Position numbers and translations under genes: made by a program. From the NCBI GenBank assembly GCA_028287885.1, contig JAQBOT010000056.1:1-6833 (forward strand): DNA of 6,833 nucleotides. The letters are read 5' to 3'. Below the pieces are notes generated by a model. That model saw nothing but the letters and a program-made list of their open reading frames with translations, had not been told where the DNA came from and searched no databases. Below are positions 1 through 6,739 of this stretch, piece after piece (the first letter of the stretch is position 1; each line of letters opens with the position of its first letter). Source of the DNA: Pedobacter sp. (GTDB taxonomy: Bacteria > Bacteroidota > Bacteroidia > Sphingobacteriales > Sphingobacteriaceae).

Positions 1-405
1 TCGGATGATACCTGGTATGGTTGGAATCAATTGTCAGATCAGGTGAAAACACTTCAAAAGAAGTATGCTACTTATTTTGTGTTTTCCGCGGATACCTATA
101 AGACTTCTGCAGAACTGAATTTGTACAGTGATCAATTTGTGTACGGACAAAATATACTCGGGCAGAACGCGCTGCAGTTTGACTATGTTAACAGCGATTT
201 ACATTTGCTCAAAGGGAAATCAGCGTTGTTTATAGACTCTCAGCCTCAATTTAAGGATGTAAACAAATCAAATCAACAAGTCCCGGAGTTGCTAATGTTT
301 TTTGGTAGCGTTACCGAACTCCCGCCGATTATAATAAAAAAAGGTAACCGGCCAGTTAGGAAATTCTTGATTTACTATTGTAAAGATTACCATCCAAAGA
401 ACTAA
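1..405 (+). CDS. C-terminal part of a glycosyltransferase family 39-like membrane protein (5' end outside the window)
   Basis: The frame is open from the first base, so the true start lies to the left; the TTG at 31 is just an internal Leu codon. About 134 residues are visible. There is no membrane segment in this part, which fits the soluble tail that follows the multispanning region of bacterial GT39 (ArnT/PMT-like) proteins. Typical tail features visible are a DxxxGWNQL start, FVFSADTYKTSAELNLY (a residue run where such proteins have a conserved 'Y..A.EL.FY' pattern), a Gln-Phe-Asp-Tyr, GKSALFID, and a closing segment with RKFLIYYCKDY. Family members transfer a sugar from a polyprenyl-phosphate carrier to lipid or protein acceptors at the outer face of the inner membrane. 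The catalytic Asp-rich loop and transmembrane helices are not in the window, so activity cannot be judged. The assignment rests on motif memory, and another membrane glycosyltransferase of the same clan is possible. Confidence 0.6.
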   Translation, partial: SDDTWYGWNQLSDQVKTLQKKYATYFVFSADTYKTSAELNLYSDQFVYGQNILGQNALQFDYVNSDLHLLKGKSALFIDSQPQFKDVNKSNQQVPELLMFFGSVTELPPIIIKKGNRPVRKFLIYYCKDYHPKN

Positions 406-524
406 GGCTGAGGTAAGGTAGTACAAGCATTTTCAAGTTTTTCATTCTCGTGATTGTAAATTAAGTTTACCTCCGAACCCCGTATGAAGCATTAATAAAA
501 CGCTCATTTTCAAAAATTTAGTTG

Positions 525-532
525 TAAGTTTG
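525..532 (+). promoter_or_regulatory. possible -7 box of the CheB-CheR-kinase gene
   Basis: TAAGTTTG matches the Bacteroidota -7 consensus TAnnTTTG exactly and lies about 60 bp before the ATG at 594. The upstream TTTG box is not convincing at the expected spacing; only T-rich sequence (507-510) is present and it is too close. Tentative. Confidence 0.27.
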
Positions 533-593
533 GCCTTATTTACTTCAGTATCATTAGAATATTTATCTCAATTCCGCTCTTTAAAATCTTGTT

Positions 594-3500
594 ATGCTGA
601 AAGTTGTTCCCCATCATATCATTGCTATAGGTGCCTCTGCCGGCGGCATGGAAGAGATCAATTCCTTTTTTGACCATACACCTATAGATGGTGTATCTTA
701 TATCATTGTGCAGCATTTATCCCCGGATTTTAAGAGCAGAATGGTTGAATTACTGGGCAAACACAGCAAGCTTAAAGTTGAACAAGCTGAAAATGGGATG
801 ACCGTTCAATGTAACCAGGTCTACCTTATTCCAAGTGATAAGTTCATGACTATTAGACACAATAAACTGTATCTAACGGCCAAGGGAAAAATTAAAGGTC
901 CGCATTTAACGATCAATACATTTTTTAATTCACTGGCAGAAGACTACGGCAATAAGGCAATTGCCATTATTCTCTCTGGCTTAGGCTCTGACGGCACAGA
1001 AGGTATTAAAGCAATAAAAAAGGCAGGCGGCATGATCATGGCCCGTAATCCTGAGACTTCAGAATTTGGCAGTATGCCTTCGCATGCTATCGCTACTGGG
1101 CTTGTAGATTTTGTCTTGGAAGCGAAAGCGATGCCTGACACAATAGAAAATTACGTCAAAGACAGAGGAATCTTAATTACCGATCAAGCGGATGATGAAA
1201 GGAACCTCGCTGCAATAATTGAACTGATCAAAGAAAGATCTCCACTTGATTTTACAGATTACAAGTTACCGACAATATTAAGGCGGACAAAAAGAAGGGC
1301 GGCTTACGGCAATTTTAAAACGTTGGGAAATTATCTTGAATTTTTAAAAGTGACTCCGAAAGAGGTAGAAGCCCTAACCAAAGAATTTCTGATTAGCGTT
1401 ACAGCATTTTTCAGAGACAAAGAAGCGTTTGAATTTATAAAAAGCAAAGTATTGCCCGGCATTATCGAGAGTTTAACCCCGGGTGAGGAATTGAAAGTCT
1501 GGGTAGCCGGTTGCGCGACTGGTGAAGAAGCATACTCCATAGCGATATTGATAGCCGAGCAGTTAAAAGGCAGACTATCAGATACCGGAGTTAAAATTTT
1601 TGCTACTGATATTGACAATGATGCTTTGGTACATGCAGGAAAGGCAGTTTATAATAAAAGTATTTCAAAAAACGTATCCGCTGACTTGCTGGACAAGTAT
1701 TTTATAAAAGAGGGAGATAATTTTAGAGTAAAGCCAGCCATTCGGAAGATGCTAATTTTTGCACAACATGACCTGGTGAAAAACCCGCCGTATTGCAATA
1801 TGCATTTGATCAGCTGCCGAAACCTGCTTATTTATATGGCCCCTGTTTTGCAAAAGAAAGTATTTGCCATGTTGCTTTTCGGGCTTAAAATGCACGGCTA
1901 TTTATTTTTAGGTTCCAGCGAAAATCCCATGCCTATTATCAAAAATTTGGAAGTGGCCAATAAAAAATGGAAGATTTATAAGAACCTGGAATCAAAGCGG
2001 GCAGTAAGCTTTGATGCTTTTTCAATGCCTGAGTATTTGGATACCAAACGTAAACCGTTCCGCCTTTCGCATGATGACGCATCTAAAAATACAAACCATT
2101 CATTGACCGAAGCCATGCACGAGAGTCTGGCTATTAGATTGGATTACTGCGCAGTTTGTGTCGATGAAAATAATCAAGTATTAAAATCTTATGGTGATAC
2201 GACCAAGTATTTACTTCATAAGCATTTCAATTCAAACCTGGCTGAGCTGTTACCGAAACCCCTAGCTGTGGCTTTTAACGCTTTGAGTAAAAGGGCCTTG
2301 AAAACAAAAGAAAACGCTGTACTCAACGGAATAAAAGTCAAAAACGGCGGACTTATTTTTCAGGTAAACTTGTCAGTAGATCCTTTGGTATTAAAAGGAG
2401 AAGATAAATTATTATTGGTAACTTTTAGCGAAGATAGATCAGTTCCCTCTTTACAACAGGATGCGGTATATGATGAAAAAATATATCTCGATCAATACGT
2501 TGTTAACCTGGAAGAGGAATTAAAGGAGTCAAAAGACAAGCTTAACTTCTCCAATGAAAAGCTGGATGCATCCAATGAAAACTTACAATCCTTCAATGAG
2601 GAACTAATCTCCGCTAATGAAGAAATGCAAAGTACCAATGAGGAAATGCAATCTGTTAATGAAGAACTCCATACCATTAATGCAGACTATCAACTAAAAA
2701 ATAAAGAGCTGCTGGAAATTAATGATGACCTGAATAACTATTTCAGGAGCAATGTAAACGGGCAATTGTTTATCGATGATGAACTGCGATTAATGAAGTT
2801 TTCACCGGGCACGGTGAAGCAGATCAATTTATTGGAAACGGATATTGGCAGGCCATTAAGTAATATTTCTACCAATATAAAGTTCGAAACCATTATTGAG
2901 GACATTAGGAAAGTGTTGGCCGAGGGAAGTGTAATCACTAAAGAAATTGAAACCAATAATGGCAAATGGTACCAGATCATGACCATGCCTTACGTACAGC
3001 AGGCAGATCATAAAAACACCGGCGCCATTATTACTTTTAATGACATAACGGAATTAAAAAAAATACAGCAGGAACTAAATATCAGTAATAAAATGCTTGG
3101 TATAGCCATGGATTCTGCCGCAATGGGAATGTGGTCTATTGAACTTCCAACCCGCGAATTTTTACCATCCAACCGACTTAAAGAAATATTTGGCTTTCAG
3201 CCGGATGAGCAAATGAGTTATGAGGCGGCTCTTGCACAGATCGATAGTAAATATCAAACTTTAGTGAGCGATGCGGTGGAGGCTAATATCAGCCAGGGGA
3301 TTAAATGTGATATAGAATTTCCGCTTCGGGGATTTCACGATGAAAAGCAACGCTGGGTAAGGGCGAGTGGTGACCTTTCCTATGATAAAGACGATAATCC
3401 GATATATTTTACAGGAGTAATGCATGATATCACCTTACATAAACTAGATGAAATCCGGAAGAACGATTTTATCGCTATGGTGAGTCATGAGCTTAGAACT

Positions 3501-4127
3501 CCGCTTACCTCACTTCAAGGGTATATACAGCTATTAACATCCAGGGCAAAGAAGGCAGAAGATACATATATTGTAGATAAACTGGAAAAGGCGTATATAC
3601 AGGTGAAGAAAATGACTGGGTTAATCAACGGCTTTCTAAATGTTTCGAGCTTTGAAGCCGGTAAAATCTATTTGAACGAGCAAACATTCGACATGAATGT
3701 CCTGCTGAATGAAATAGTTGATGAATCTAGGCTAATAACCGCAACCCACAATTTTATAGTGATGCCTTGTGCCGCTATATCTGTGAAGGCTGATCGAGAT
3801 AAGATAGGCCAGGTGATCAACAACTTTCTAAGCAATTCAGTCAAGTATTCACCGAAGAGTAAAAACATTGAGCTTTCCTGCAAAGAAATCAACGGCAATG
3901 TACAGGTAAGTGTAAAGGATGAGGGCATGGGTATAAAAGCGGAGGATCAGGAAAAATTATTTGATCGCTACTATCGCATAGAAAACCTAAATACCCAGGC
4001 CATTTCTGGATTTGGTCTTGGCCTTTATCTTTCTGCAGAAATAATTAACCGTCATAATGGTAAAATATGGGTGGAGAGTGAGATGGGTAAAGGATCAACA
4101 TTTTACTTTAGTTTACCCAAATTCTAA
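594..4127 (+). CDS. CheB-CheR-PAS-histidine kinase fusion protein
   Basis: A cytosolic signalling protein of 1177 residues with no membrane segments. Domains in order: CheB methylesterase (about 5-190), with the catalytic triad visible as Ser15 in GASAGG, His41 in VQHLSPD and Asp133 in SGLGSDG; CheR helical and SAM-binding domains (about 200-465), with RRTKRR, VTAFFRD, GCATGEEAY (306-314) and LISCRNLLIY; a PAS-like linker (about 505-615); a coiled coil (about 633-715); PAS (about 717-823); PAS (about 832-950, ending HDITLHK); HisKA with phospho-acceptor His965 in SHELRTPL; and HATPase_c with N box Asn1081, DEGMGI from Asp1109 and GFGLGL from Gly1139. All catalytic motifs look intact. The N-terminal receiver of classical CheB is absent, as is usual for such fusions, and there is no C-terminal receiver. 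By family knowledge it would methylate and demethylate glutamates on receptor-like proteins and autophosphorylate on His965; its actual targets are unknown. No chemotaxis genes flank it. The ATG at 594 lies only 14 codons before the catalytic Ser, as expected. Confidence 0.93.
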   Translation: MLKVVPHHIIAIGASAGGMEEINSFFDHTPIDGVSYIIVQHLSPDFKSRMVELLGKHSKLKVEQAENGMTVQCNQVYLIPSDKFMTIRHNKLYLTAKGKIKGPHLTINTFFNSLAEDYGNKAIAIILSGLGSDGTEGIKAIKKAGGMIMARNPETSEFGSMPSHAIATGLVDFVLEAKAMPDTIENYVKDRGILITDQADDERNLAAIIELIKERSPLDFTDYKLPTILRRTKRRAAYGNFKTLGNYLEFLKVTPKEVEALTKEFLISVTAFFRDKEAFEFIKSKVLPGIIESLTPGEELKVWVAGCATGEEAYSIAILIAEQLKGRLSDTGVKIFATDIDNDALVHAGKAVYNKSISKNVSADLLDKYFIKEGDNFRVKPAIRKMLIFAQHDLVKNPPYCNMHLISCRNLLIYMAPVLQKKVFAMLLFGLKMHGYLFLGSSENPMPIIKNLEVANKKWKIYKNLESKRAVSFDAFSMPEYLDTKRKPFRLSHDDASKNTNHSLTEAMHESLAIRLDYCAVCVDENNQVLKSYGDTTKYLLHKHFNSNLAELLPKPLAVAFNALSKRALKTKENAVLNGIKVKNGGLIFQVNLSVDPLVLKGEDKLLLVTFSEDRSVPSLQQDAVYDEKIYLDQYVVNLEEELKESKDKLNFSNEKLDASNENLQSFNEELISANEEMQSTNEEMQSVNEELHTINADYQLKNKELLEINDDLNNYFRSNVNGQLFIDDELRLMKFSPGTVKQINLLETDIGRPLSNISTNIKFETIIEDIRKVLAEGSVITKEIETNNGKWYQIMTMPYVQQADHKNTGAIITFNDITELKKIQQELNISNKMLGIAMDSAAMGMWSIELPTREFLPSNRLKEIFGFQPDEQMSYEAALAQIDSKYQTLVSDAVEANISQGIKCDIEFPLRGFHDEKQRWVRASGDLSYDKDDNPIYFTGVMHDITLHKLDEIRKNDFIAMVSHELRTPLTSLQGYIQLLTSRAKKAEDTYIVDKLEKAYIQVKKMTGLINGFLNVSSFEAGKIYLNEQTFDMNVLLNEIVDESRLITATHNFIVMPCAAISVKADRDKIGQVINNFLSNSVKYSPKSKNIELSCKEINGNVQVSVKDEGMGIKAEDQEKLFDRYYRIENLNTQAISGFGLGLYLSAEIINRHNGKIWVESEMGKGSTFYFSLPKF
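2553..2723 (+). repeat. 21-bp periodic coding repeat (Asn-phased heptads of the kinase coiled coil)
   Basis: An AAT codon recurs every 21 bp, at 2553, 2574, 2595, 2616, 2637, 2658, 2679, 2700 and 2721, giving Asn at residues 654, 661, 668, 675, 682, 689, 696, 703 and 710. Most units read Asn-Glu-Glu-(Leu/Met)-x-Ser-x. The unit sequences have diverged at the DNA level, so this is a protein-level heptad repeat more than a recent tandem duplication. It links the CheB-CheR half to the PAS-kinase half. Confidence 0.85.
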
Positions 4128-4129
4128 AT

Positions 4130-4302
4130 GCACCCGTCGTTTCCTGTAACATCAGCTATAGGACTTCGCTAGGCCATTCCTCAGATGCTGATCTTGAAAC
4201 CACGTAGATATTTGCGTTTTGCTTATGAAGAAGCTTAACCAGTGATAAGCCTATGCCAGACCTCCCACCGACAACAAGGATATTTTTCCCTTCAAAATTC
4301 AT
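4130..4302 (-). pseudogene. 5' remnant of a short-chain dehydrogenase/reductase (SDR)
   Basis: On the minus strand an ATG at 4302 opens a 48-codon frame ending with TAG at 4156-4158. It begins MNFEGKNILVVGGRSGIG, a classic SDR start: beta-strand 1 followed by the glycine-rich NAD(P)-binding motif GGxxGIG. It continues with helix LVKLLHK and the second strand NIYVVSRSAS, whose Arg commonly contacts the NADP phosphate. Intact SDRs have about 230-260 residues, so most of the protein, including the Ser-Tyr-Lys catalytic residues, is missing. After the stop, another frame (4133-4156) reads Ala-Asp-Val-Thr-Gly, which resembles the third-strand DVT motif usual at this point, so a frameshift after codon 48 is likely. 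SDR resemblance then stops about where the convergent kinase gene ends (4127). It is most probably a relic. A short expressed peptide cannot be excluded but would have no enzyme activity. Confidence 0.72.
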
Positions 4303-4581
4303 GACCCAATATTTAGATTAGTATTTTTGTCTGTGCCCCTAAGAGTCTATACATGGCGGGCAATACATGCAATCTTCTATTACTTTCTCATACGTATAAA
4401 GTTCGTATTGGGATTTCTGCCCTGCAGCAAGAATTGAGTTGTGTCCGTACACAATCGTATATTTTTGTTTAATCAATCCGAACAAACATTTGTAAATTCT
4501 TTAAAAAGTATCTTATATTTAAAGACCACAGTATATAGACGCTGCGGATTTAAAAGCATTTTCAACGTTAATCTTTAATCT
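4303..4581. other. spacer between the SDR remnant and the acetyltransferase operon
   Basis: This A+T-rich stretch contains no convincing gene. Only short unsupported frames occur on either strand. Its right part carries the promoter candidate described separately, followed by a leader of about 60 bp. I see no riboswitch-like fold, tRNA or terminator hairpin with a T-run. Confidence 0.6.
4489..4521 (+). promoter_or_regulatory. candidate Bacteroidota promoter of the acetyltransferase-deacetylase operon
   Basis: TTTG at 4489-4492 and TATATTTA at 4514-4521 are separated by 21 bp. This fits the TTTG / TAnnTTTG pattern of the primary sigma factor in Bacteroidota, with one mismatch in the last base of the -7 box. 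It would start transcription roughly 55 bp before the GTG at 4582. It is pattern-based only, and such A+T-rich motifs arise by chance. Confidence 0.42.
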
Positions 4582-5739
4582 GTGATCTCTACGAAAACCG
4601 AAGTTACTGCAAGTTCTAGTGATGTTAATACTTCACCATTTACATATGAACGCCTTTATTCCCTGGACGCCCTCCGCGGATTTGACATGTTTTGGATTTT
4701 GGGCGGCGAAGAAATCTTCCACACCCTGGCTAAAGCGACCGGCTCACCTTTTTGGGCCGGGATAGCGAATCAGTTTACCCACCCGGACTGGAACGGTTTT
4801 CATCTTTACGATTTAATATTTCCGCTGTTTCTTTTCCTCGCAGGTGTTGCAACGCCATATTCCATCGGCCGTGAATTGGAGAAAGGTGCAAGCAGAAACC
4901 AGTTGGTGCTTCGCGTAATCAAACGTGCTATTATCTTGATACTTCTTGGATTGTTGGTAAACAATGGATTAAAAACATTGAAGTCTGTTGATGAGATACG
5001 TTTTGCCTCGGTACTAGGGCGTATCGGTATTGCGTATATGTTTGCAAACATAATATACCTGTATGCCAACCGCAAGTGGCAAATTGTTTGGTTTTGGTTC
5101 TTCATTGTTGGTTATTGGTTGCTCTTGAAATTTACATCCGCTCCCGGTTTTCCGGCAGGAGACCTAAGTATGCCCGGCAACTTTGCATCCTATATGGACA
5201 GGCTTATTCTACCTGGCAAACTGTATTTGAAGATCCATGATCCGGAAGGACTATTTTCAACAATCCCTGCAATAAGCACCGGTTTGTTGGGTGTATTGGC
5301 AGGCACACTGCTGAAGACTGGTCATCAAACCAAAGCACGCAAAGCGATGCTATTGGCTGCTGCAGGTGTCGTCTTCCTTGTCCTTGCGCAAATCTGGAAT
5401 TTAGATTTCCCAATCAATAAAAATCTTTGGACCAGTTCTTTCGTCATGCATGTAGGAGGCATAAGCTTGTTGTTGCTTTCCCTGTTCTATTATGTAATTG
5501 ATGTTTTGGGTTATAAATCCTGGGCATTCTATTTCAAGGTCATCGGTATGAACTCCATACTGATCTATATCTCCAGTAAGTTTATCAATTGGGACTACGC
5601 CACAGCTGGTTTCTTTGGCTGGCTCGGTGACTGGGTAGGCGAGCCTTACAATATTGTTGTGATGGCCATATGCTTTGTGATGGTTAAGTGGCTGTTCCTA
5701 TACTTCCTGTACCGCAAAAAAACATTCTTAAAAGTATAA
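4582..5739 (+). CDS. DUF5009 / HGSNAT-like transmembrane acetyltransferase
   Basis: A protein of 385 residues with about ten hydrophobic segments (roughly 30-45, 76-95, 113-131, 143-162, 166-186, 227-245, 253-274, 285-311, 314-336 and 355-378). Family marks are SLDALRGFD (27-35) at the N terminus, HPDWNG followed by DLIFPLFLFLAGVA (67-90), an Arg-rich RVIKRA before helix 3, DPEGLFSTIPA, INKNLWTSSF, and the late KVIGMNSILIY. His67 lies where human heparan-alpha-glucosaminide N-acetyltransferase (HGSNAT) has its active-site His in HASWNG. That enzyme moves acetyl from cytosolic acetyl-CoA across the membrane to a terminal glucosamine; bacterial relatives (NagX/YeiB type) are little studied, so the substrate here is unknown. 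The start is taken as GTG 4582: an in-frame TAA lies at 4576, no ATG, GTG or TTG follows before the conserved motif, and the first in-frame ATG is inside it (Met36). It is the first gene of an operon; the deacetylase starts 9 bp after its stop. Confidence 0.88.
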   Translation: MISTKTEVTASSSDVNTSPFTYERLYSLDALRGFDMFWILGGEEIFHTLAKATGSPFWAGIANQFTHPDWNGFHLYDLIFPLFLFLAGVATPYSIGRELEKGASRNQLVLRVIKRAIILILLGLLVNNGLKTLKSVDEIRFASVLGRIGIAYMFANIIYLYANRKWQIVWFWFFIVGYWLLLKFTSAPGFPAGDLSMPGNFASYMDRLILPGKLYLKIHDPEGLFSTIPAISTGLLGVLAGTLLKTGHQTKARKAMLLAAAGVVFLVLAQIWNLDFPINKNLWTSSFVMHVGGISLLLLSLFYYVIDVLGYKSWAFYFKVIGMNSILIYISSKFINWDYATAGFFGWLGDWVGEPYNIVVMAICFVMVKWLFLYFLYRKKTFLKV

Positions 5740-5748
5740 TTTACTGGC

Positions 5749-6669
5749 ATGCAAAATATCAAATATCTATTCAGCTTCTTCTTAAGCCTTTTTTTACTAC
5801 AAAGTGCTTCTGCCCAAAATGTGGGTCAACTTCCGAGATTGATGCTGAGACTCGATGACATCGGCATGAACCATTCCGTAAACATGGCAATGAAAAAAGT
5901 GGCAGACACAAAAATGCCATTTTCTGCATCAGTCCAGTTCGCCTGTCCTTGGTTCCAGGAAGCTGTGGAGATATTAAAAGAAAATCCCCAGATCTCTGTA
6001 GGTGTGCATCTAACCCTAACTTCTGAGTGGAAGAATTACCGGGTGGGACCAGTTACAGGTAAGGAGGCGGTTCCCAGCCTAGTGGATAGTGTCGGGTATT
6101 TCCCTCACACTACACGCGCTTTTGCTAAAAATGGATATAAGCTAGAAGAAATTGAGAAAGAACTGTCGGCTCAGATTGAAAGGGCACTGGCATCTGGTTT
6201 AAAGATCACCTACATAGACCCGCATATGGGCATAGCGCTTTCAACACCAGCTTTGCGGGCGATAACAGAAAAACTTGCCCATAAATACAAACTGGCTATA
6301 TCTACTTTAAGCAAAGAGGTGTATTTCGGCGAAACGTATATGGAAATGTGGGGCGAGCCTGTGGCAACTAAGAAGAGCGTGTTTTTAGACTACGTAAGCA
6401 ACAAACTGAGTAAAAGCCACACTAACCTGGTTGTAATCCATGTCGCTCTTCAGAACCCGGAAATGAATGCCCTGTATGATATGAACAGCAGCATGATGAA
6501 CAGCAAAGCTGGCAAACCTCTAACTGCACTACACAGAGAAACAGAACTTAATATGCTGCTTTCTCCCGAGTTTAAAGCGTTGGTGAACCGAAAATTTGTG
6601 TTAACTACTTACTCGGACCTTGTGAAAGACCCCGGACTAGATGCAATGAAACTAACCCGGGGCGAATAA
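5749..6669 (+). CDS. exported YdjC/ChbG-family carbohydrate deacetylase
   Basis: A protein of 306 residues. It starts with a typical Sec signal peptide: Lys5, a Phe/Leu-rich core (7-17) and a likely cleavage after Ala-Ser-Ala at 20-22. The mature part has the YdjC/ChbG pattern: LRLDDIG with Asp36-Asp37, GVHLTLTSEW with His87, and YIDPHMG with Asp157 and His159. In this family one Asp and the two His bind the metal and the other Asp acts in catalysis. Known relatives remove one N-acetyl group from chito-oligosaccharides (ChbG, cytosolic, on phosphorylated substrate) or from a hopanoid-linked GlcNAc (HpnK). Export implies an unphosphorylated substrate in the periplasm or outside the cell. The Cys at 66 is internal and the signal lacks a lipobox, so it is probably not a lipoprotein. 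It is co-transcribed with the membrane acetyltransferase upstream. Family membership is well supported; the substrate is not known. Confidence 0.87.
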   Translation: MQNIKYLFSFFLSLFLLQSASAQNVGQLPRLMLRLDDIGMNHSVNMAMKKVADTKMPFSASVQFACPWFQEAVEILKENPQISVGVHLTLTSEWKNYRVGPVTGKEAVPSLVDSVGYFPHTTRAFAKNGYKLEEIEKELSAQIERALASGLKITYIDPHMGIALSTPALRAITEKLAHKYKLAISTLSKEVYFGETYMEMWGEPVATKKSVFLDYVSNKLSKSHTNLVVIHVALQNPEMNALYDMNSSMMNSKAGKPLTALHRETELNMLLSPEFKALVNRKFVLTTYSDLVKDPGLDAMKLTRGE

Positions 6670-6699
6670 CAATCTAGCTGCCATCATTTGATTACTTAG

Positions 6700-6739
6700 C
6701 TCCCCACACTACGGTGCGTGTTCTAATATACGGCGGTTC
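6700..6739 (-). mobile_element. group II intron domain V-like sequence, probably degenerate
   Basis: Read on the minus strand, 6739 to 6700 begins GAACCGCCGTAT and ends with GTGTGGGGAG. This resembles domain V plus the start of the D5-D6 linker in bacterial group II introns with a CGC catalytic triad, where GAACCGCCGTAT pairs with a following ACGTACGGTGGT. Here the 3' strand reads ACGCACCGTAGT, which leaves two mismatches in the lower stem (6 of 8 pairs form, one of them G-T) and a poor upper stem. A possible small domain VI-like hairpin (AGCT arms with an inner ATC/GAT) follows towards 6676. Recognition is from memory of the consensus, and the intron's reverse transcriptase, if any, would lie beyond the right edge. 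It may be a dead remnant or a chance likeness. Confidence 0.35.

Noticed and set aside
456..470. Small palindrome GTAAA-TTAAG-TTTAC
   Set aside because: A five-pair A+T-rich stem without a following T-run is expected by chance in this spacer.
410..473. Inverted repeat GAGGTAA / TTACCTC after the glycosyltransferase gene
   Set aside because: The arms are only 7 bp with a 50-bp loop and no T-run, so it does not look like a terminator or operator.
2492..2677. Long Ser-rich minus-strand frame under the coiled-coil coding region
   Set aside because: It is the complement of the Asn-Glu-rich heptads; the Ser/Leu/Phe-rich translation is a mirror of that repeat and not a gene.
4353..4472. Plus-strand 39-codon frame from ATG 4353
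   Set aside because: It is short, has no recognisable motif and overlaps the frame on the other strand; probably chance.
4339..4485. Minus-strand 48-codon frame with TTG start and a CxxCxxC near the C terminus
   Set aside because: It has only a TTG start, no ribosome-binding context, no family I recognise, and lies in A+T-rich spacer; the Cys pattern alone is not enough.
6630..6662. Inverted repeat CCCCGG / CCGGGG at the end of the deacetylase gene
   Set aside because: It lies inside the coding sequence up to its last codons and is not followed by a T-run, so I do not call it a terminator.
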